Positions 45,428 to 55,338 of a stretch of DNA of 64,000 nucleotides are shown one piece after another (position 1 is the first letter of the stretch; every line of letters begins with the position of its first letter). Made by a program: the position numbers and the translations under genes. The stretch spans positions 434,001-498,000 of the forward strand of contig NZ_VOIW01000004.1 of NCBI RefSeq assembly GCF_009659625.1, read 5' to 3'. The stretch is from Pseudomonas haemolytica (GTDB taxonomy: Bacteria > Pseudomonadota > Gammaproteobacteria > Pseudomonadales > Pseudomonadaceae). The notes beneath the pieces are model-generated. The model made no database searches and had not been told where the DNA came from. It worked only from the letters and a program-made list of their open reading frames with translations.

Positions 45428-46207
45428 ATGGCCTTGCTACAACTGGAGCGCATCAGCGCACAGTACCCAGGCGCCCCGGAACCGGTACTGTCCGACATTT
45501 CACTGGACCTTGGGCCGCAGCAACTGCTGGTCGCCCTCGGCCCGTCCGGCAGTGGCAAGACTTCGCTGTTGAACCTGATTGCCGGTTTCGTCGAACCTTC
45601 TGCCGGGCATATCACCCTCGACGGTGTGCCAGTCAAAGGCCCCAGCGCCGAGCGCGGGGTGGTGTTCCAGGACGACGCCCTGCTGCCCTGGCAGGACGTG
45701 CTGGCCAATGTGGCTTTCGGCCTCGAACTGGCCGGCGTGCCCAAGGCGCAGCGCGAAGTACGCGCCCGCGAAATGCTCGCGCTGGTAGACCTGGCCGGTT
45801 TCGACAGCCGCCGCATCTGGCAACTCTCCGGTGGCCAGAAACAACGCGTCGGCCTGGCGCGTGCCTTGGCGGCAGACCCACGGGTATTGCTGATGGACGA
45901 ACCCTTTGGCGCCCTGGATGCCTTCACCCGCGAACAGATGCAGGAGCTTCTGCTGCAAGTCTGGCGGCGCACGGCCAAGCCGGTATTCCTGATTACCCAT
46001 GACATTGAAGAAGCCGTGTTCCTCGCCACGGATTTGATCTTGCTGGCGCCCAACCCTGGCCAGATCGTCGAACGTCTACACCTGGATTTCGGCCAACGTT
46101 ATGCCGCCGGTGAATCGGCGCGGGCGATCAAATCCGACCCGCGCTTTATCGAAACCCGCGAACACGTATTGGGCAAAGTGTTCTCCCAACGGCAGGTGTG
46201 CGCATGA
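45428..46207 (+). CDS. tauB: Taurine ABC transporter ATP-binding protein
   Basis: 259 residues. Walker [11 protein letters not shown]-loop Q-D-D-A-L-L-P-W, signature [10 protein letters not shown] and Walker [12 protein letters not shown] identify an ABC ATPase of the nitrate/sulfonate/taurine type. It powers taurine import with TauC. Starts 16 bp after tauA and overlaps tauC by four bases. Confidence 0.97.
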   Translation: MALLQLERISAQYPGAPEPVLSDISLDLGPQQLLVALGPSGSGKTSLLNLIAGFVEPSAGHITLDGVPVKGPSAERGVVFQDDALLPWQDVLANVAFGLELAGVPKAQREVRAREMLALVDLAGFDSRRIWQLSGGQKQRVGLARALAADPRVLLMDEPFGALDAFTREQMQELLLQVWRRTAKPVFLITHDIEEAVFLATDLILLAPNPGQIVERLHLDFGQRYAAGESARAIKSDPRFIETREHVLGKVFSQRQVCA

Positions 46208-47040
46208 GCAGCTACGAACTTCCCGCCACGGCCACCCAGCCAGTGGCGCATGCCGTTATCCCGGTCCGCCGCAGCCTGAGCACGCGCTGGATCAGCCTAT
46301 TGACCCTGGTCGCCTTGCTCGCCCTCTGGTGGGCGGTGACCGCTACCGGCTTGATCGAACCCCTGTTCCTGCCGCCGCCATCCGCCGTGCTGCAAAAGGG
46401 TTGGCTGCTGGCGACCACCGGCTATATGGACTCCACGTTGTGGCAGCACCTGGGCGCGAGCCTCAGCCGTATCGGCCTGGGGCTGGGCTTTGCCGTGCTG
46501 ACTGCCGTGCCGGTGGGGATTGCCATCGGTGCCAACCGTATCGCCCGTGGCATTCTCGATCCGCTGATCGAGTTCTACCGGCCGATCCCACCACTGGCCT
46601 ACCTGCCGTTGATCGTGATCTGGTGCGGCATCGGTGAGCTGTCCAAAGTACTGCTGATCTACCTGGCAATCTTCGCCCCGATTGCCATCGCCACCGCAAC
46701 CGGCGTGCGTACCGTCGACCCGGCCAAACTGCGTGCCGCGCAATCGTTGGGCGCCACCCGCACACAACTGATTCGCCATGTGATCCTGCCCAGCGCGCTG
46801 CCCGACATCCTCACCGGTGTGCGTATCGGCCTGGGCGTGGGCTGGTCGACCCTGGTCGCGGCCGAGCTGATCGCGGCCACCAGTGGCCTGGGCTTCATGG
46901 TGCAGTCGGCGGCGCAGTTTTTGGTCACCGATGTGGTGGTGCTGGGGATCCTGGTGATCGCCCTGATCGCCTTCGCCATGGAAATGGGCCTGCGCGCCCT
47001 GCAGCGTAAATTAGTGCCATGGCACGGCCAGGCACACTAA
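46204..47040 (+). CDS. tauC: Taurine ABC transporter permease
   Basis: 278 residues, about six membrane helices. The cytoplasmic E-A-A-like loop appears as [14 protein letters not shown], the contact site for TauB. The ATG at 46204 overlaps the tauB stop. An upstream GTG two codons earlier is less likely. Confidence 0.96.
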   Translation: MSSYELPATATQPVAHAVIPVRRSLSTRWISLLTLVALLALWWAVTATGLIEPLFLPPPSAVLQKGWLLATTGYMDSTLWQHLGASLSRIGLGLGFAVLTAVPVGIAIGANRIARGILDPLIEFYRPIPPLAYLPLIVIWCGIGELSKVLLIYLAIFAPIAIATATGVRTVDPAKLRAAQSLGATRTQLIRHVILPSALPDILTGVRIGLGVGWSTLVAAELIAATSGLGFMVQSAAQFLVTDVVVLGILVIALIAFAMEMGLRALQRKLVPWHGQAH

Positions 47041-47043
47041 GAA

Positions 47044-47892
47044 ATGAGAACTCAATTGAGCAGCCTGACCGTTACCCCATTAAGCACCGCCCTGGGCGCC
47101 CAGATCAGTGGCGTCGATATCACCCAACCGCTGAGCGTCGAACATCGCGATGCCATCGAGCAGGCGCTGCTTACCCACTCGGTGCTGTTCTTGCGCGGTC
47201 AAGCGATCACCCCGCAGCAACAGGCGCGGTTCGCGGCGCACTTCGGCGACCTGCACATCCACCCGATCTACCCCAATGTTCCGGAACAGCCTGAAGTGCT
47301 GATCCTCGACACCGCCGTCACTGACGTGCGCGACAACGCCGTGTGGCACACCGATGTAACCTTCCTGCCCACTCCGGCCCTCGGCGCGGTGCTCAGCGCC
47401 AAGCTGCTGCCGGCGTTTGGCGGCGATACGCTGTGGGCCAGCGGCATTGCGGCGTACGAGGCGTTATCCACGCCGATGAAGGTGCTGCTCACGGGGTTGA
47501 CTGCAACCCACGACTTCACCAAATCCTTCCCGCTGGAGCGCTTCGGCAACAGCGCCGAAGACCTGGCGCGCTGGGAAGAAACCCGCAGGAAAAACCCGCC
47601 GCTGTCGCACCCGGTGGTGCGCACGCATCCGGTGAGTGGGCGCAAGTCGCTGTTTGTCAGTGACGGGTTCACCACCAGGATCAATGAGCTGGAGCCGGCG
47701 GAAAGCGAGGCGATTCTCAAGCTGCTGTTCGCCCACACCACCCGCCCGGAATTCACCATCCGTTGGCGCTGGCAGGAAAATGACGTGGCGTTCTGGGATA
47801 ACCGCGTGACACAGCATTACGCGGTGGATGATTACTGGCCGCAGCGGCGGGTGATGCACCGGGCGACAATTCTGGGCGACGTACCGTTCTAG
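47044..47892 (+). CDS. tauD: Taurine dioxygenase
   Basis: Fe(II)/2-oxoglutarate dioxygenase that splits taurine into sulfite and aminoacetaldehyde in the cytoplasm. 282 residues. The facial triad is W-H-T-D-V-T-F (H-x-D) and the distal His in T-Q-H-Y-A-V-D-D-Y; the 2-oxoglutarate arginine is in R-V-M-H-R-A-T. Starts 3 bp after tauC. A TTG at 47056 is an alternative start that would align better with E. coli TauD. A REPIN follows. Confidence 0.96.
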   Translation: MRTQLSSLTVTPLSTALGAQISGVDITQPLSVEHRDAIEQALLTHSVLFLRGQAITPQQQARFAAHFGDLHIHPIYPNVPEQPEVLILDTAVTDVRDNAVWHTDVTFLPTPALGAVLSAKLLPAFGGDTLWASGIAAYEALSTPMKVLLTGLTATHDFTKSFPLERFGNSAEDLARWEETRRKNPPLSHPVVRTHPVSGRKSLFVSDGFTTRINELEPAESEAILKLLFAHTTRPEFTIRWRWQENDVAFWDNRVTQHYAVDDYWPQRRVMHRATILGDVPF

Positions 47893-47907
47893 AGCCTGCC
47901 GAAGTTC

Positions 47908-48000
47908 AAATGTGGGAGGGGGCTTGCTCCCGATAGCAACCTGTCAGTCACCTCTGTGCTGACTGACTCACCGCTATCGGGAGCAAGCCCCCTCCCACAC
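47908..48000. repeat. REPIN, GGGGGCTTGCTCCCGATAGC type
   Basis: Same unit as the copy after gshA; the arms are nearly identical while the central bases differ. Located between convergent tauD and the aldo/keto reductase. Confidence 0.9.
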
Positions 48001-48021
48001 TTTTAACCCAGCAGTGCCAGG

Positions 48022-49059
48022 TTATTCAGCGGTGGATGGTTTTTCCCAAAGGTTGATCCCGCCTTCCTGCGCAAACCGATCAATCTCCGCCAGCTCCTCA
48101 GCACTGAAGCTCAAGTTCTTCAACGCCCCGACGTTCTCGATGATCTGCTCCGGCCGGCTCGCGCCGATCAGCGCACTGGTCACCCGTGGATCACGCAACG
48201 TCCACGCCAGGGCCAACTGAGCCAGGCTCTGGCCACGACGCTGGGCGATTTCATTCAGTGCGCGCACATGGGCGATGTTGGCCTCGGACAAGTGCTTGGC
48301 TTGCAGCGAGCCGCCACCCGGGCGATTGACCCGCGCATCGGCCGGTACGCCGTTGAGGTACTTGTCGGTGAGCAAGCCCTGGGCCAGCGGCGTGAAGGCG
48401 ATAACTCCGGCACCGAGTTCTTCGGTGGTGTCCAGCAGGTCTTTTTCCACCCAGCGGTTGAGCAGGTTGTAGGCCGGTTGGTGGATCAGCAGCGGCACTT
48501 TCCACTCGTTGAGCAAGGCTGCGATTTCGCGGGTTTTCACCCCGGAATAGGACGAGATGCCGATGTACAACGCCTTGCCTTGTTGTACGGCGGTGGCGAG
48601 GGCGCTGGCGGTTTCTTCCAGAGGGGTATCGGGGTCAAAACGGTGGGAGTAGAAGATATCCACATAGTCGACACCCAGGCGTTGCAGACTCTGGTCCAGG
48701 CTCGCCAGGATGTATTTGCGCGAGCCACCGCCCTGGCCGTAAGGGCCGGGCCACATGTCCCAACCGGCCTTGCTGGAGATGATCAATTCGTCGCGATAGT
48801 GCTTGAAGTCTTCGCGCAGCAACCGGCCGAAGTTGATCTCGGCGCTGCCGTAGGGCGGGCCGTAGTTGTTGGCCAAGTCGAAGTGGTTGATACCCAGGTC
48901 GAACGCCGTGCGCAGCAGTGCGCGCTGGGTGTCGATCGGGGTGCTGTCGCCAAAGTTGTGCCACAGCCCCAGGGACAGTGCCGGCAGCACCAACCCACTG
49001 CGACCTACGCGGCGATAAGGAATAGATTCATAGCGGTTTTCGGCAGCAATGTACGTCAT
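48022..49059 (-). CDS. Aldo/keto reductase YghZ-like (L-glyceraldehyde 3-phosphate reductase)
   Basis: 345 residues with the YghZ-type N terminus (Y-I-A-A-E-N-R-Y-E-S-I-P-Y-R-R-V-G-R-S-G). The AKR tetrad lies in F-D-L-A-N-N-Y-G-P-P-Y-G and the following S-S-K-A-G-W-D and F-Y-S-H-R-F-D segments. The barrel binds NADPH and reduces aldehydes such as L-glyceraldehyde 3-phosphate or methylglyoxal. Between tauD and betT; a sulfur role is not implied. Confidence 0.93.
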   Translation of the reverse strand: MTYIAAENRYESIPYRRVGRSGLVLPALSLGLWHNFGDSTPIDTQRALLRTAFDLGINHFDLANNYGPPYGSAEINFGRLLREDFKHYRDELIISSKAGWDMWPGPYGQGGGSRKYILASLDQSLQRLGVDYVDIFYSHRFDPDTPLEETASALATAVQQGKALYIGISSYSGVKTREIAALLNEWKVPLLIHQPAYNLLNRWVEKDLLDTTEELGAGVIAFTPLAQGLLTDKYLNGVPADARVNRPGGGSLQAKHLSEANIAHVRALNEIAQRRGQSLAQLALAWTLRDPRVTSALIGASRPEQIIENVGALKNLSFSAEELAEIDRFAQEGGINLWEKPSTAE

Positions 49060-49086
49060 CGAATCCTCTCTTGATCTGGGCCAAAT

Positions 49087-49120
49087 AAGGCCTGGGAATA
49101 TGCATATTCCCAGGCCTTTT
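49087..49120. terminator. Perfect palindromic terminator after betT
   Basis: A 32-base perfect palindrome, AAGGCCTGGGAATATG / CATATTCCCAGGCCTT, with flanking A and T. It lies about 80 bp after the betT stop and just before the aldo/keto reductase start codon on the same strand. Confidence 0.8.
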
Positions 49121-49199
49121 AAGCAGCTGAATCGCTTAAGTCTGCCTCTTCCTTTTACAGCAAAGGCCTACTTGAGAGGAACGGTTTACCGCATATTAC

Positions 49200-51200
49200 T
49201 CAGCGCACCAGATGCAGGAACTGCAAGTGACGCTCGTACTGGTCGAGGATGTCGTTGATGATCTGCTCCTTGGTGTAGCCCACCAGGTCATAGTCCTGGC
49301 TGCCCTCGCTCAAGTGCACTTCCGCCCGGTAGTAGCGGCGATTGTTGAGCTGCTTGGAACCCATGCCGCCGCGTGCAAATGAAGGCGTGAAATAGCCGCG
49401 CATCTGCACCTGGTAAACGAACGGATGCTCTTCGCCGTGACCGATTTCCAGGCTGACGCTGTCGTTGGACGGGTCGGGCTGGGTGACGACGTTGAGGCCT
49501 TTTTCGACGAACACTGCCGTCACTTCTTCAATCGCCGGACGCACCGTGGTTTCAAGGAAGCGGTACACCTCGTCCCGCGACGGGAAATGCACGGCCTGGC
49601 TCAAACGCTGGCGCCAACCACCCGTGCCTTTGCGTGAGCCCGAAACCGGCGCCAGCGAATGCAACTGAGCAATCTGCTTTTGCGACTCAAGGTAAAAGGC
49701 CTTGTGCAGCCCCCACATCATCAGCAGCAGGATCAACGAGAACGGCAGCGAGGTCAGCACCACCGCTGATTTGAGCGAATCGATGCTACCGGCAAACAGC
49801 AACGCACTGGTGACCAGTGCCGTCATTGCGCCCCAGAACACTCGCAGCCACTTCGGCCCGTCTTCATCGGCGTTGCCGCCTTTGGACGACAGCGTGGACA
49901 GGACAACGGTGCCGGAGTCAGCCGAGGTCACAAAGAACACAAAGCTGATAAACACGGTGACCGCAATAACGGTCTTGCTCCATGGGTAGGTTTCCAGCAG
50001 CAGGTAGAGGCTCATCGACGGATCATCGATGGCCGACTGGCCCAGTGCGGCCATTCCATGGTTGAGCACCTGGTCGATGGCGCTGTTACCGAAGATCGAC
50101 ATCCACGCCAGGGTGAAGCCCAACGGGATCAGCAGCACGCCGAACACAAATTCGCGGATGGTCCGGCCACGGGAAATACGGGCGATGAACAAGCCCACGA
50201 ACGGCGACCATGCAATCCACCAGGCCCAGTAGAACACTGTCCAGCCACCCAGCCAGTCGCTCGGCTTGTCGTAGGCGTATACATCGAAACTCTTGGTGGG
50301 CAATGCGCCCAGGTAGTCACCGATGTTCTGGATCAAGGTGTTGAGCAGGTGCTGGGTAGGCCCGGCAAACAACACAAACAGCAGCAGCGCACAGGCCAGC
50401 AGCATGTTGATGTCGGACATCACCCGCACACCCTTGTCGACACCGGCTACGGCAACGATGATCGCCGCGCCCATCATCAGGGTGATCAGGCCCACCTGAA
50501 TCCACTGGGTATGGGCAACGCCAAACAGGTAGTCCAGGCCGGAGTTGAGGTGCAACACGCCAAAGCCCATGTCGGCGCCCAGGCCGAATACCGTGGCAAT
50601 GATGCCGAAGCCATCCACCGCGTAACCGATAGGCCCGTTGATGCGCTTGCCGATCAGCGGGTACAGCGCTGAACGCAACGCCAGCGGCAGGTTATGCCGA
50701 TAGGCGAAATACGCCAGGGCCATGCCGACAAAGGCGAACACGCCCCAGCCATGCAGGCCCCAGTGCAGGAACAATACCTGCATGGCCTGGCGCGCCGCAT
50801 CGGCGTTCATTGCTTCGCCCTGGGGCGGTTGCACCAAGTGGGTCAACGGCTCCGAGACGCAGAAGAAGAACAGCGTGATGCTGATCCCGGCGGCGAACAG
50901 CATGCCGGCCCAGGACAGGTAACTGAATTCGGGCTCGTCGTGGTCGGCACCGAGTTTTATCTTGCCGTAGCCCGATAGCGCGGTGACCACCACGAAGACC
51001 AGATACAGGGTCATCGCCAGCATGTAGTACCAGCCGACCGTATTGGCCGCCCAGTTTTGCGCCGCCAGCAGCCAGGCACCAGCCTGTTGCGGGATAGCGA
51101 TGACGGTGATGCCAAACAGCAGGATAAAAGTCGCGGCAAAGTAGAAAACGGGCGCATTCATGCGCACCATGCCGCTGGATGGGGTGGACGATGCACTCAT
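49200..51200 (-). CDS. betT: BCCT-family choline/betaine transporter BetT
   Basis: 666 residues with twelve membrane helices and a long cytoplasmic C-terminal domain from about 510 on, typical of osmosensitive BetT. The aromatic signature is W-T-V-F-Y-W-A-W-W-I-A-W-S-P-F-V-G. It imports choline driven by protons for glycine betaine synthesis. Other BCCT members accept betaine, carnitine or dimethylsulfoniopropionate, so substrate is not certain. A strong inverted repeat upstream resembles a BetI-type operator. Confidence 0.92.
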   Translation of the reverse strand: MSASSTPSSGMVRMNAPVFYFAATFILLFGITVIAIPQQAGAWLLAAQNWAANTVGWYYMLAMTLYLVFVVVTALSGYGKIKLGADHDEPEFSYLSWAGMLFAAGISITLFFFCVSEPLTHLVQPPQGEAMNADAARQAMQVLFLHWGLHGWGVFAFVGMALAYFAYRHNLPLALRSALYPLIGKRINGPIGYAVDGFGIIATVFGLGADMGFGVLHLNSGLDYLFGVAHTQWIQVGLITLMMGAAIIVAVAGVDKGVRVMSDINMLLACALLLFVLFAGPTQHLLNTLIQNIGDYLGALPTKSFDVYAYDKPSDWLGGWTVFYWAWWIAWSPFVGLFIARISRGRTIREFVFGVLLIPLGFTLAWMSIFGNSAIDQVLNHGMAALGQSAIDDPSMSLYLLLETYPWSKTVIAVTVFISFVFFVTSADSGTVVLSTLSSKGGNADEDGPKWLRVFWGAMTALVTSALLFAGSIDSLKSAVVLTSLPFSLILLLMMWGLHKAFYLESQKQIAQLHSLAPVSGSRKGTGGWRQRLSQAVHFPSRDEVYRFLETTVRPAIEEVTAVFVEKGLNVVTQPDPSNDSVSLEIGHGEEHPFVYQVQMRGYFTPSFARGGMGSKQLNNRRYYRAEVHLSEGSQDYDLVGYTKEQIINDILDQYERHLQFLHLVR

Positions 51201-51292
51201 GAACGATGCACCCCTGGGGTGTGGGATGTGGCTGTAAATAACGGACTCAGCAAAGGTAAGCCTCCTGTTGTGAGCGGGCAGCGAACCACCGG

Positions 51293-51320
51293 TTTAACTT
51301 GAACGAACATTCAAGTTAAA
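51293..51320. promoter_or_regulatory. Candidate BetI (TetR-type) operator
   Basis: Perfect inverted repeat TTTAACTTGAA (51293-51303), six-base spacer, TTCAAGTTAAA (51310-51320), about 95-120 bp upstream of betT. The inner TTGAAC...TTCAA is like known BetI boxes that mediate choline response. Confidence 0.55.
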
Positions 51321-51462
51321 CATGGAAAGGCGGTCTGGGACTAATCGCAGGGCTGAGCGGTAGATGATTCCTACACTAGCTCAAGGATTGGTATGACGGG
51401 TGTAGGAGACAAATCGTTCAGCGATTACTGACTGAAATACGGTTCAAATTTGGAATGCAGTC

Positions 51463-51554
51463 AAATGTGGGAGGGGGCTTGCCCCCGATGGCGGTGGTTC
51501 AGCCAATTCATTTTTGACTGACGCTCCGCTATCGGGAGCAAGCCCCCTCCCACA
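51463..51554. repeat. REPIN, GGGGGCTTGCTCCCGATAGC type
   Basis: AAATGTGGGAGGGGGCTTG... mirrored by GCTATCGGGAGCAAGCCCCC... at 51528-51554; one arm has CCCCCGATGGC, so the copy is slightly degenerate. It likely ends the epsC transcript. Confidence 0.88.
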
Positions 51555-51582
51555 GGGTTTTGCGTGATTTCCAAGACCTGCG

Positions 51583-52509
51583 CTATTTTTGCGCCCCATC
51601 ATCATGCTGCAGATTCGCCTGGGTAATATTCGCCCCCGCCGGCACGCTGCGGGTCAGCCACACATTCCCGCCAATGGTCGAACCCTGGCCGATGGTTATC
51701 CGCCCCAGGATCGTCGCCCCGGCATAAATCACCACATCATCCTCAACGATAGGGTGACGCGGGTGGCCTTTCTGCAACTGCCCGTCTTCATCCGCCGGGA
51801 AGCGCTTGGCGCCCAGTGTCACGGCCTGGTAGATGCGCACCCGCTCGCCGATGATCGCCGTCTCGCCAATCACCACGCCCGTGCCGTGGTCGATAAAGAA
51901 GCTCGGGCCGATCTGCGCGCCCGGGTGGATATCGATGCCGGTGGCCGAATGGGCGATCTCCGCACTGATCCGCGCCAACAGCGGCAAACCCGCACGGTAC
52001 AGGTGGTGAGCAAGGCGATGATGGATCACCGCCAGGATGCCCGGGTAGCACAGCAGCACTTCATCCACACTGCGGGCGGCCGGATCGCCGTGATAGGCCG
52101 CCAGTACGTCGGTATCCAACAGGCTGCGCAGGGAGGGCAAGGCCAAGGCAAAATCCTGGATCAGGCGGATGGCGTGGGCATCCACCCCGCTGTCGTCCTC
52201 ACCGCCCTGGCGTGCGGCGTAGCGCAACTCCAGGCGCGCTTGAGCGAGCAAGGCGTTGAGCGCCACGTCGAGGGTGTGCCCTACGTAGAAGTCTTCGCTT
52301 TCTTCGCGCAGGTCCACCGGGCCCAGGCGCATCGGGAACAATGCGCCGCACAAGGCTTCAAGGATCTGCGCCACCGCCTCGCGGGACGGCAACTCGCGAC
52401 CACCATGCTCGCCACTCAAGCGACCGTTACGCGTTCGCCACTGGTCGCGGGCGCCGCGCAGCTGGCTGACGATGGTCTGCAATTGCCAATGACTGGAACG
52501 CTCACTCAC
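51583..52509 (-). CDS. epsC: Serine O-acetyltransferase EpsC
   Basis: Makes O-acetylserine from serine and acetyl-CoA, the carbon acceptor for cysteine synthesis. 308 residues from GTG 52509, with CAGGAG upstream at good spacing. The C-terminal left-handed beta helix shows hexapeptide repeats (I-H-P-G-A-Q-I-G, G-V-V-I-G-E-T-A-I-I-G) and the catalytic His regions of serine acetyltransferases. This long N-terminally extended form is the EpsC group. Divergent from dcyD over a direct-repeat operator. Confidence 0.93.
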   Translation of the reverse strand: MSERSSHWQLQTIVSQLRGARDQWRTRNGRLSGEHGGRELPSREAVAQILEALCGALFPMRLGPVDLREESEDFYVGHTLDVALNALLAQARLELRYAARQGGEDDSGVDAHAIRLIQDFALALPSLRSLLDTDVLAAYHGDPAARSVDEVLLCYPGILAVIHHRLAHHLYRAGLPLLARISAEIAHSATGIDIHPGAQIGPSFFIDHGTGVVIGETAIIGERVRIYQAVTLGAKRFPADEDGQLQKGHPRHPIVEDDVVIYAGATILGRITIGQGSTIGGNVWLTRSVPAGANITQANLQHDDGAQK

Positions 52510-52564
52510 GGTATTCACTCCTGACGAAATGGCCATCACTTTACGGTATGCAGCCTGGCAGCTC

Positions 52565-52607
52565 TTAAGAACCAATGGTATGAGCCTAAGAACTATCCGG
52601 TATAAGC
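52565..52607. promoter_or_regulatory. Tandem direct-repeat operator between epsC and dcyD
   Basis: TTAAGAACCAATGGTATGAGC (52565-52585) is followed at once by CTAAGAACTATCCGGTATAAGC. With one gap, about 16 of 21 positions agree. Two tandem repeats one helix-pair apart in a divergent promoter suggest binding by a LysR-type regulator such as CysB; the regulator is inferred. Confidence 0.55.
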
Positions 52608-52675
52608 GATTGACGGTTGCCCGATGAAAAGTGCCTGCCTATAGTCCCTCAATCACTTAGTCACCGTGCATAACC

Positions 52676-53671
52676 ATGATCAAACAACAGCTCGACCGCT
52701 TTAACCGTCTGGAACTGCTGGGTGGCGCCACCGCCCTGGAAAAACTCGAGCGGCTGTCGGCCTGGCTGGGCAGGGACATCTACGTCAAACGCGATGACAC
52801 CACGCCGCTGGCCATGGGTGGCAACAAGCTGCGCAAACTTGAATACCTGGCGGCTGACGCCATTGCCCAGGGCGCCGACACCCTGGTAACCGCTGGCGCA
52901 TTACAGTCCAATCACGTACGCCAGACCGCCGCGCTCGCCGCCAAACTTGGCCTGGGCTGCGTCGCCCTGCTGGAAAACCCCACCGGTACCGAAGACCCCA
53001 ACTACCTTGGCAACGGCAACCGCCTGCTGCTGGACCTGTTCGATGCCAAAGTCGAGCTGGTGGAGAACCTTGACAACGCCGATGACCAACTCAACGCCCT
53101 CGCCGACCGCTTGCGCAGCAATGGCAAGAAGCCGTACCTGGTGCCCATCGGCGGCTCCAATGCCCTCGGTGCGTTGGGCTACGTGCGTGCCGGGTTGGAG
53201 CTGGCCGGGCAGGTTGAAGACAGTGGCATTGAATTCGCCGCCGTGGTGCTCGCCTCCGGCAGCGCCGGTACCCACAGCGGCCTGGCGTTGGCCTTGAGCG
53301 AAGTGCTGCCGCAGTTGCCGGTGATCGGTATTACCGTGTCGCGCACCGAAGAAGCGCAGTTCCCCAAAGTGCAGGGCCTGGCCGAACGCACCGCCGAGTT
53401 GCTGGGTATGGAGATTCCCGACGCCTTCAAGGTGACCTTGTGGGACGAATATTTCGGCCCCCGTTATGGCGAGCCCAACGCCGGCACCCTCTCCGCGATC
53501 AAACTTTTGGCCAGCCAGGAAGGTCTGCTGCTGGACCCTGTCTATACGGGCAAGGCCATGGCCGGTTTGCTGGATGGCATCGGGCGCCAGCGATTTGCGG
53601 ATGGGCCGATTATTTTCCTGCATACCGGTGGGGCGCCGGCGTTGTTTGCCTATGACTCGGCTTTCAACTGA
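52676..53671 (+). CDS. dcyD: D-cysteine desulfhydrase
   Basis: PLP enzyme that breaks D-cysteine into pyruvate, ammonia and sulfide. 331 residues; the PLP lysine is in [12 protein letters not shown], with the phosphate-binding [11 protein letters not shown]. It belongs to the ACC deaminase/DcyD group, and the adjoining cystine importer genes favour DcyD over ACC deaminase. A REP hairpin at 53675-53702 follows but the downstream tcy genes are on the same strand. Confidence 0.94.
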   Translation: MIKQQLDRFNRLELLGGATALEKLERLSAWLGRDIYVKRDDTTPLAMGGNKLRKLEYLAADAIAQGADTLVTAGALQSNHVRQTAALAAKLGLGCVALLENPTGTEDPNYLGNGNRLLLDLFDAKVELVENLDNADDQLNALADRLRSNGKKPYLVPIGGSNALGALGYVRAGLELAGQVEDSGIEFAAVVLASGSAGTHSGLALALSEVLPQLPVIGITVSRTEEAQFPKVQGLAERTAELLGMEIPDAFKVTLWDEYFGPRYGEPNAGTLSAIKLLASQEGLLLDPVYTGKAMAGLLDGIGRQRFADGPIIFLHTGGAPALFAYDSAFN

Positions 53672-53674
53672 ATG

Positions 53675-53702
53675 TGTGGGAGCGGGATTGCTCGCTCCCA
53701 CA
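53675..53702. repeat. REP hairpin after dcyD
   Basis: TGTGGGAGCG (53675-53684) / CGCTCCCACA (53693-53702). May separate dcyD expression from tcyJ. Confidence 0.75.
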
Positions 53703-53875
53703 ATAAACCTGCGGCATATTCCTTAAATGAATATGAAATTAGATTTATATTATTTTCAAGTCTTAAAAACCGGCTTTATCATCGCGCCGCAGGCGAAGAC
53801 GCGCACCGCGCTTTAAGGCAGGATACGACTACCGCGTCACCTGCTTCGCTCACCATAAAAACACAGGGGCTCTCC

Positions 53876-54670
53876 ATGACTATTTCTGTATTACGTCGCA
53901 CGCTGCTGGTTGGCACATTGGGCCTGGCGCTTGGCGCCAGCTGGCTGGGCCAGGCGGTTGCCGGCGAGCAGCTGGACAACATCAAGAAGGCCGGCGAGAT
54001 CAAGATCGGCCTGGAAGGCACCTACCCACCGTTCAGCTTCGTCGATGAAAGCGGCAAGCTCAGCGGCTTCGAGGTGGAGTTGTCCGAAGCGCTGGCCAAG
54101 GAACTGGGCGTCAAGGTCAAGCTGCAAGCCACGCCATGGGACGGCATCCTCGCCGCCCTGGAATCCAAGCGCCTGGACGCCGTGGTCAATCAAGTGACCA
54201 TCTCCGAAGAACGCAAGAAAAAGTACGACTTCTCCAAGCCTTACACCGTCTCCGGTATTCAGGCGTTGGTGCTGAAGAAGAACGTCGACACCATCAAGAC
54301 CGCCGACGACCTGGCCGGCAAGAAAATCGGCGTGGGCCTGGGCACCAACTACGAACAATGGCTCAAGGACAACCAGCCTAAAGCCATCATCAAGACCTAT
54401 AACGATGACCCGACCAAGTTCCAGGACCTGCGCATCGGCCGTATCGACGCGATCCTGATCGACCGCCTGGCCGCCCTGGAATACGCCAAGAAAGCACCCG
54501 ACACCGCTGCTGCCGGTGACGCCTTCTCCCGCCAGGAAGCCGGTATCGCCCTGCGCAAAGGCGAGCCTGAACTGCTCGACGCGGTGAACAAGGCCCTCGA
54601 CAAACTGCGCGCCGACGGCACCTTGAAGAAGCTGTCCGAGAAGTACTTCAACGCTGACGTCACTCAGTAA
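53876..54670 (+). CDS. tcyJ: Cystine ABC transporter substrate-binding protein
   Basis: 264 residues. Signal peptide ends G-Q-A-V-A-G, then E-Q-L-D-N-I-K-K-A-G-E-I-K-I-G-L-E-G-T-Y-P-P-F, the typical start of polar amino-acid binding proteins. The overall text matches FliY/TcyJ, which binds L-cystine in the periplasm. First gene of tcyJLN; the permease starts one base into the stop codon. AT-rich DNA at 53725-53770 is likely the promoter. Confidence 0.93.
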   Translation: MTISVLRRTLLVGTLGLALGASWLGQAVAGEQLDNIKKAGEIKIGLEGTYPPFSFVDESGKLSGFEVELSEALAKELGVKVKLQATPWDGILAALESKRLDAVVNQVTISEERKKKYDFSKPYTVSGIQALVLKKNVDTIKTADDLAGKKIGVGLGTNYEQWLKDNQPKAIIKTYNDDPTKFQDLRIGRIDAILIDRLAALEYAKKAPDTAAAGDAFSRQEAGIALRKGEPELLDAVNKALDKLRADGTLKKLSEKYFNADVTQ

Positions 54671-55335
54671 TGGAAGCAGGTTTCCAACTCGCGCTGGACT
54701 CCGCGCCCTTTCTGCTCAAGGGCGCGTACTACACGGTGATTCTCAGCCTTGGCGGGATGTTTTTCGGCTTGCTGTTGGGCTTCGGCCTGGCGTTGATGCG
54801 TTTGTCGCGCTTCAAACTGCTGAGTTGGACTGCCCGGGTCTACGTGTCGTTCTTTCGCGGCACGCCCTTGCTGGTGCAGCTGTTCCTGATCTACTACGGC
54901 TTGCCGCAAGTGGGCATCGAGCTGGATCCGATTCCGGCGGCCATGATCGGCTTTTCGCTGAATATGGCCGCCTACGCCTGTGAGATCCTGCGGGCCGCCA
55001 TCGCGTCCATCGAGCGTGGGCAGTGGGAAGCCGCCGCCAGCATCGGCATGACCCGCGCACAGACCCTGCGCCGGGCCATCCTGCCGCAGGCCATGCGCAC
55101 GGCTTTGCCGCCCCTGGGCAACAGCTTTATCTCACTGGTCAAGGACACCGCGCTGGCCGCTACCATCCAGGTGCCGGAACTGTTCCGCCAGGCTCAACTG
55201 GTGTCGGCGCGTACCTTTGAGATTTTCACCATGTATCTGTCCGCAGCCCTGATCTACTGGATCCTGGCGAGCATCCTGGCGCATCTGCAAAATCGTCTGG
55301 AAGACCGGGTCAACCGGCATGACCTGGAGTCTTGA
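54670..55335 (+). CDS. tcyL: Cystine ABC transporter permease
   Basis: 221 residues with about five membrane helices. The inner-membrane permease signature is seen in R-G-T-P-L-L-V-Q-L-F-L-I-Y-Y-G-L-P and the EAA loop in E-A-A-A-S-I-G-M-T-R-A-Q. YecS/TcyL type by operon position. ATG 54670 overlaps the tcyJ stop by one base. Confidence 0.95.
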   Translation: MEAGFQLALDSAPFLLKGAYYTVILSLGGMFFGLLLGFGLALMRLSRFKLLSWTARVYVSFFRGTPLLVQLFLIYYGLPQVGIELDPIPAAMIGFSLNMAAYACEILRAAIASIERGQWEAAASIGMTRAQTLRRAILPQAMRTALPPLGNSFISLVKDTALAATIQVPELFRQAQLVSARTFEIFTMYLSAALIYWILASILAHLQNRLEDRVNRHDLES

Positions 55336-55338
55336 AGC

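Larger units (their letters stand above)
51201..51582. other. Intergenic region with BetI-like operator and REPIN
   Basis: About 380 bp. It includes the 11-base-arm palindrome at 51293-51320 and a REPIN at 51463-51554. No gene seen. It separates betT from epsC, both on the minus strand. Confidence 0.7.
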
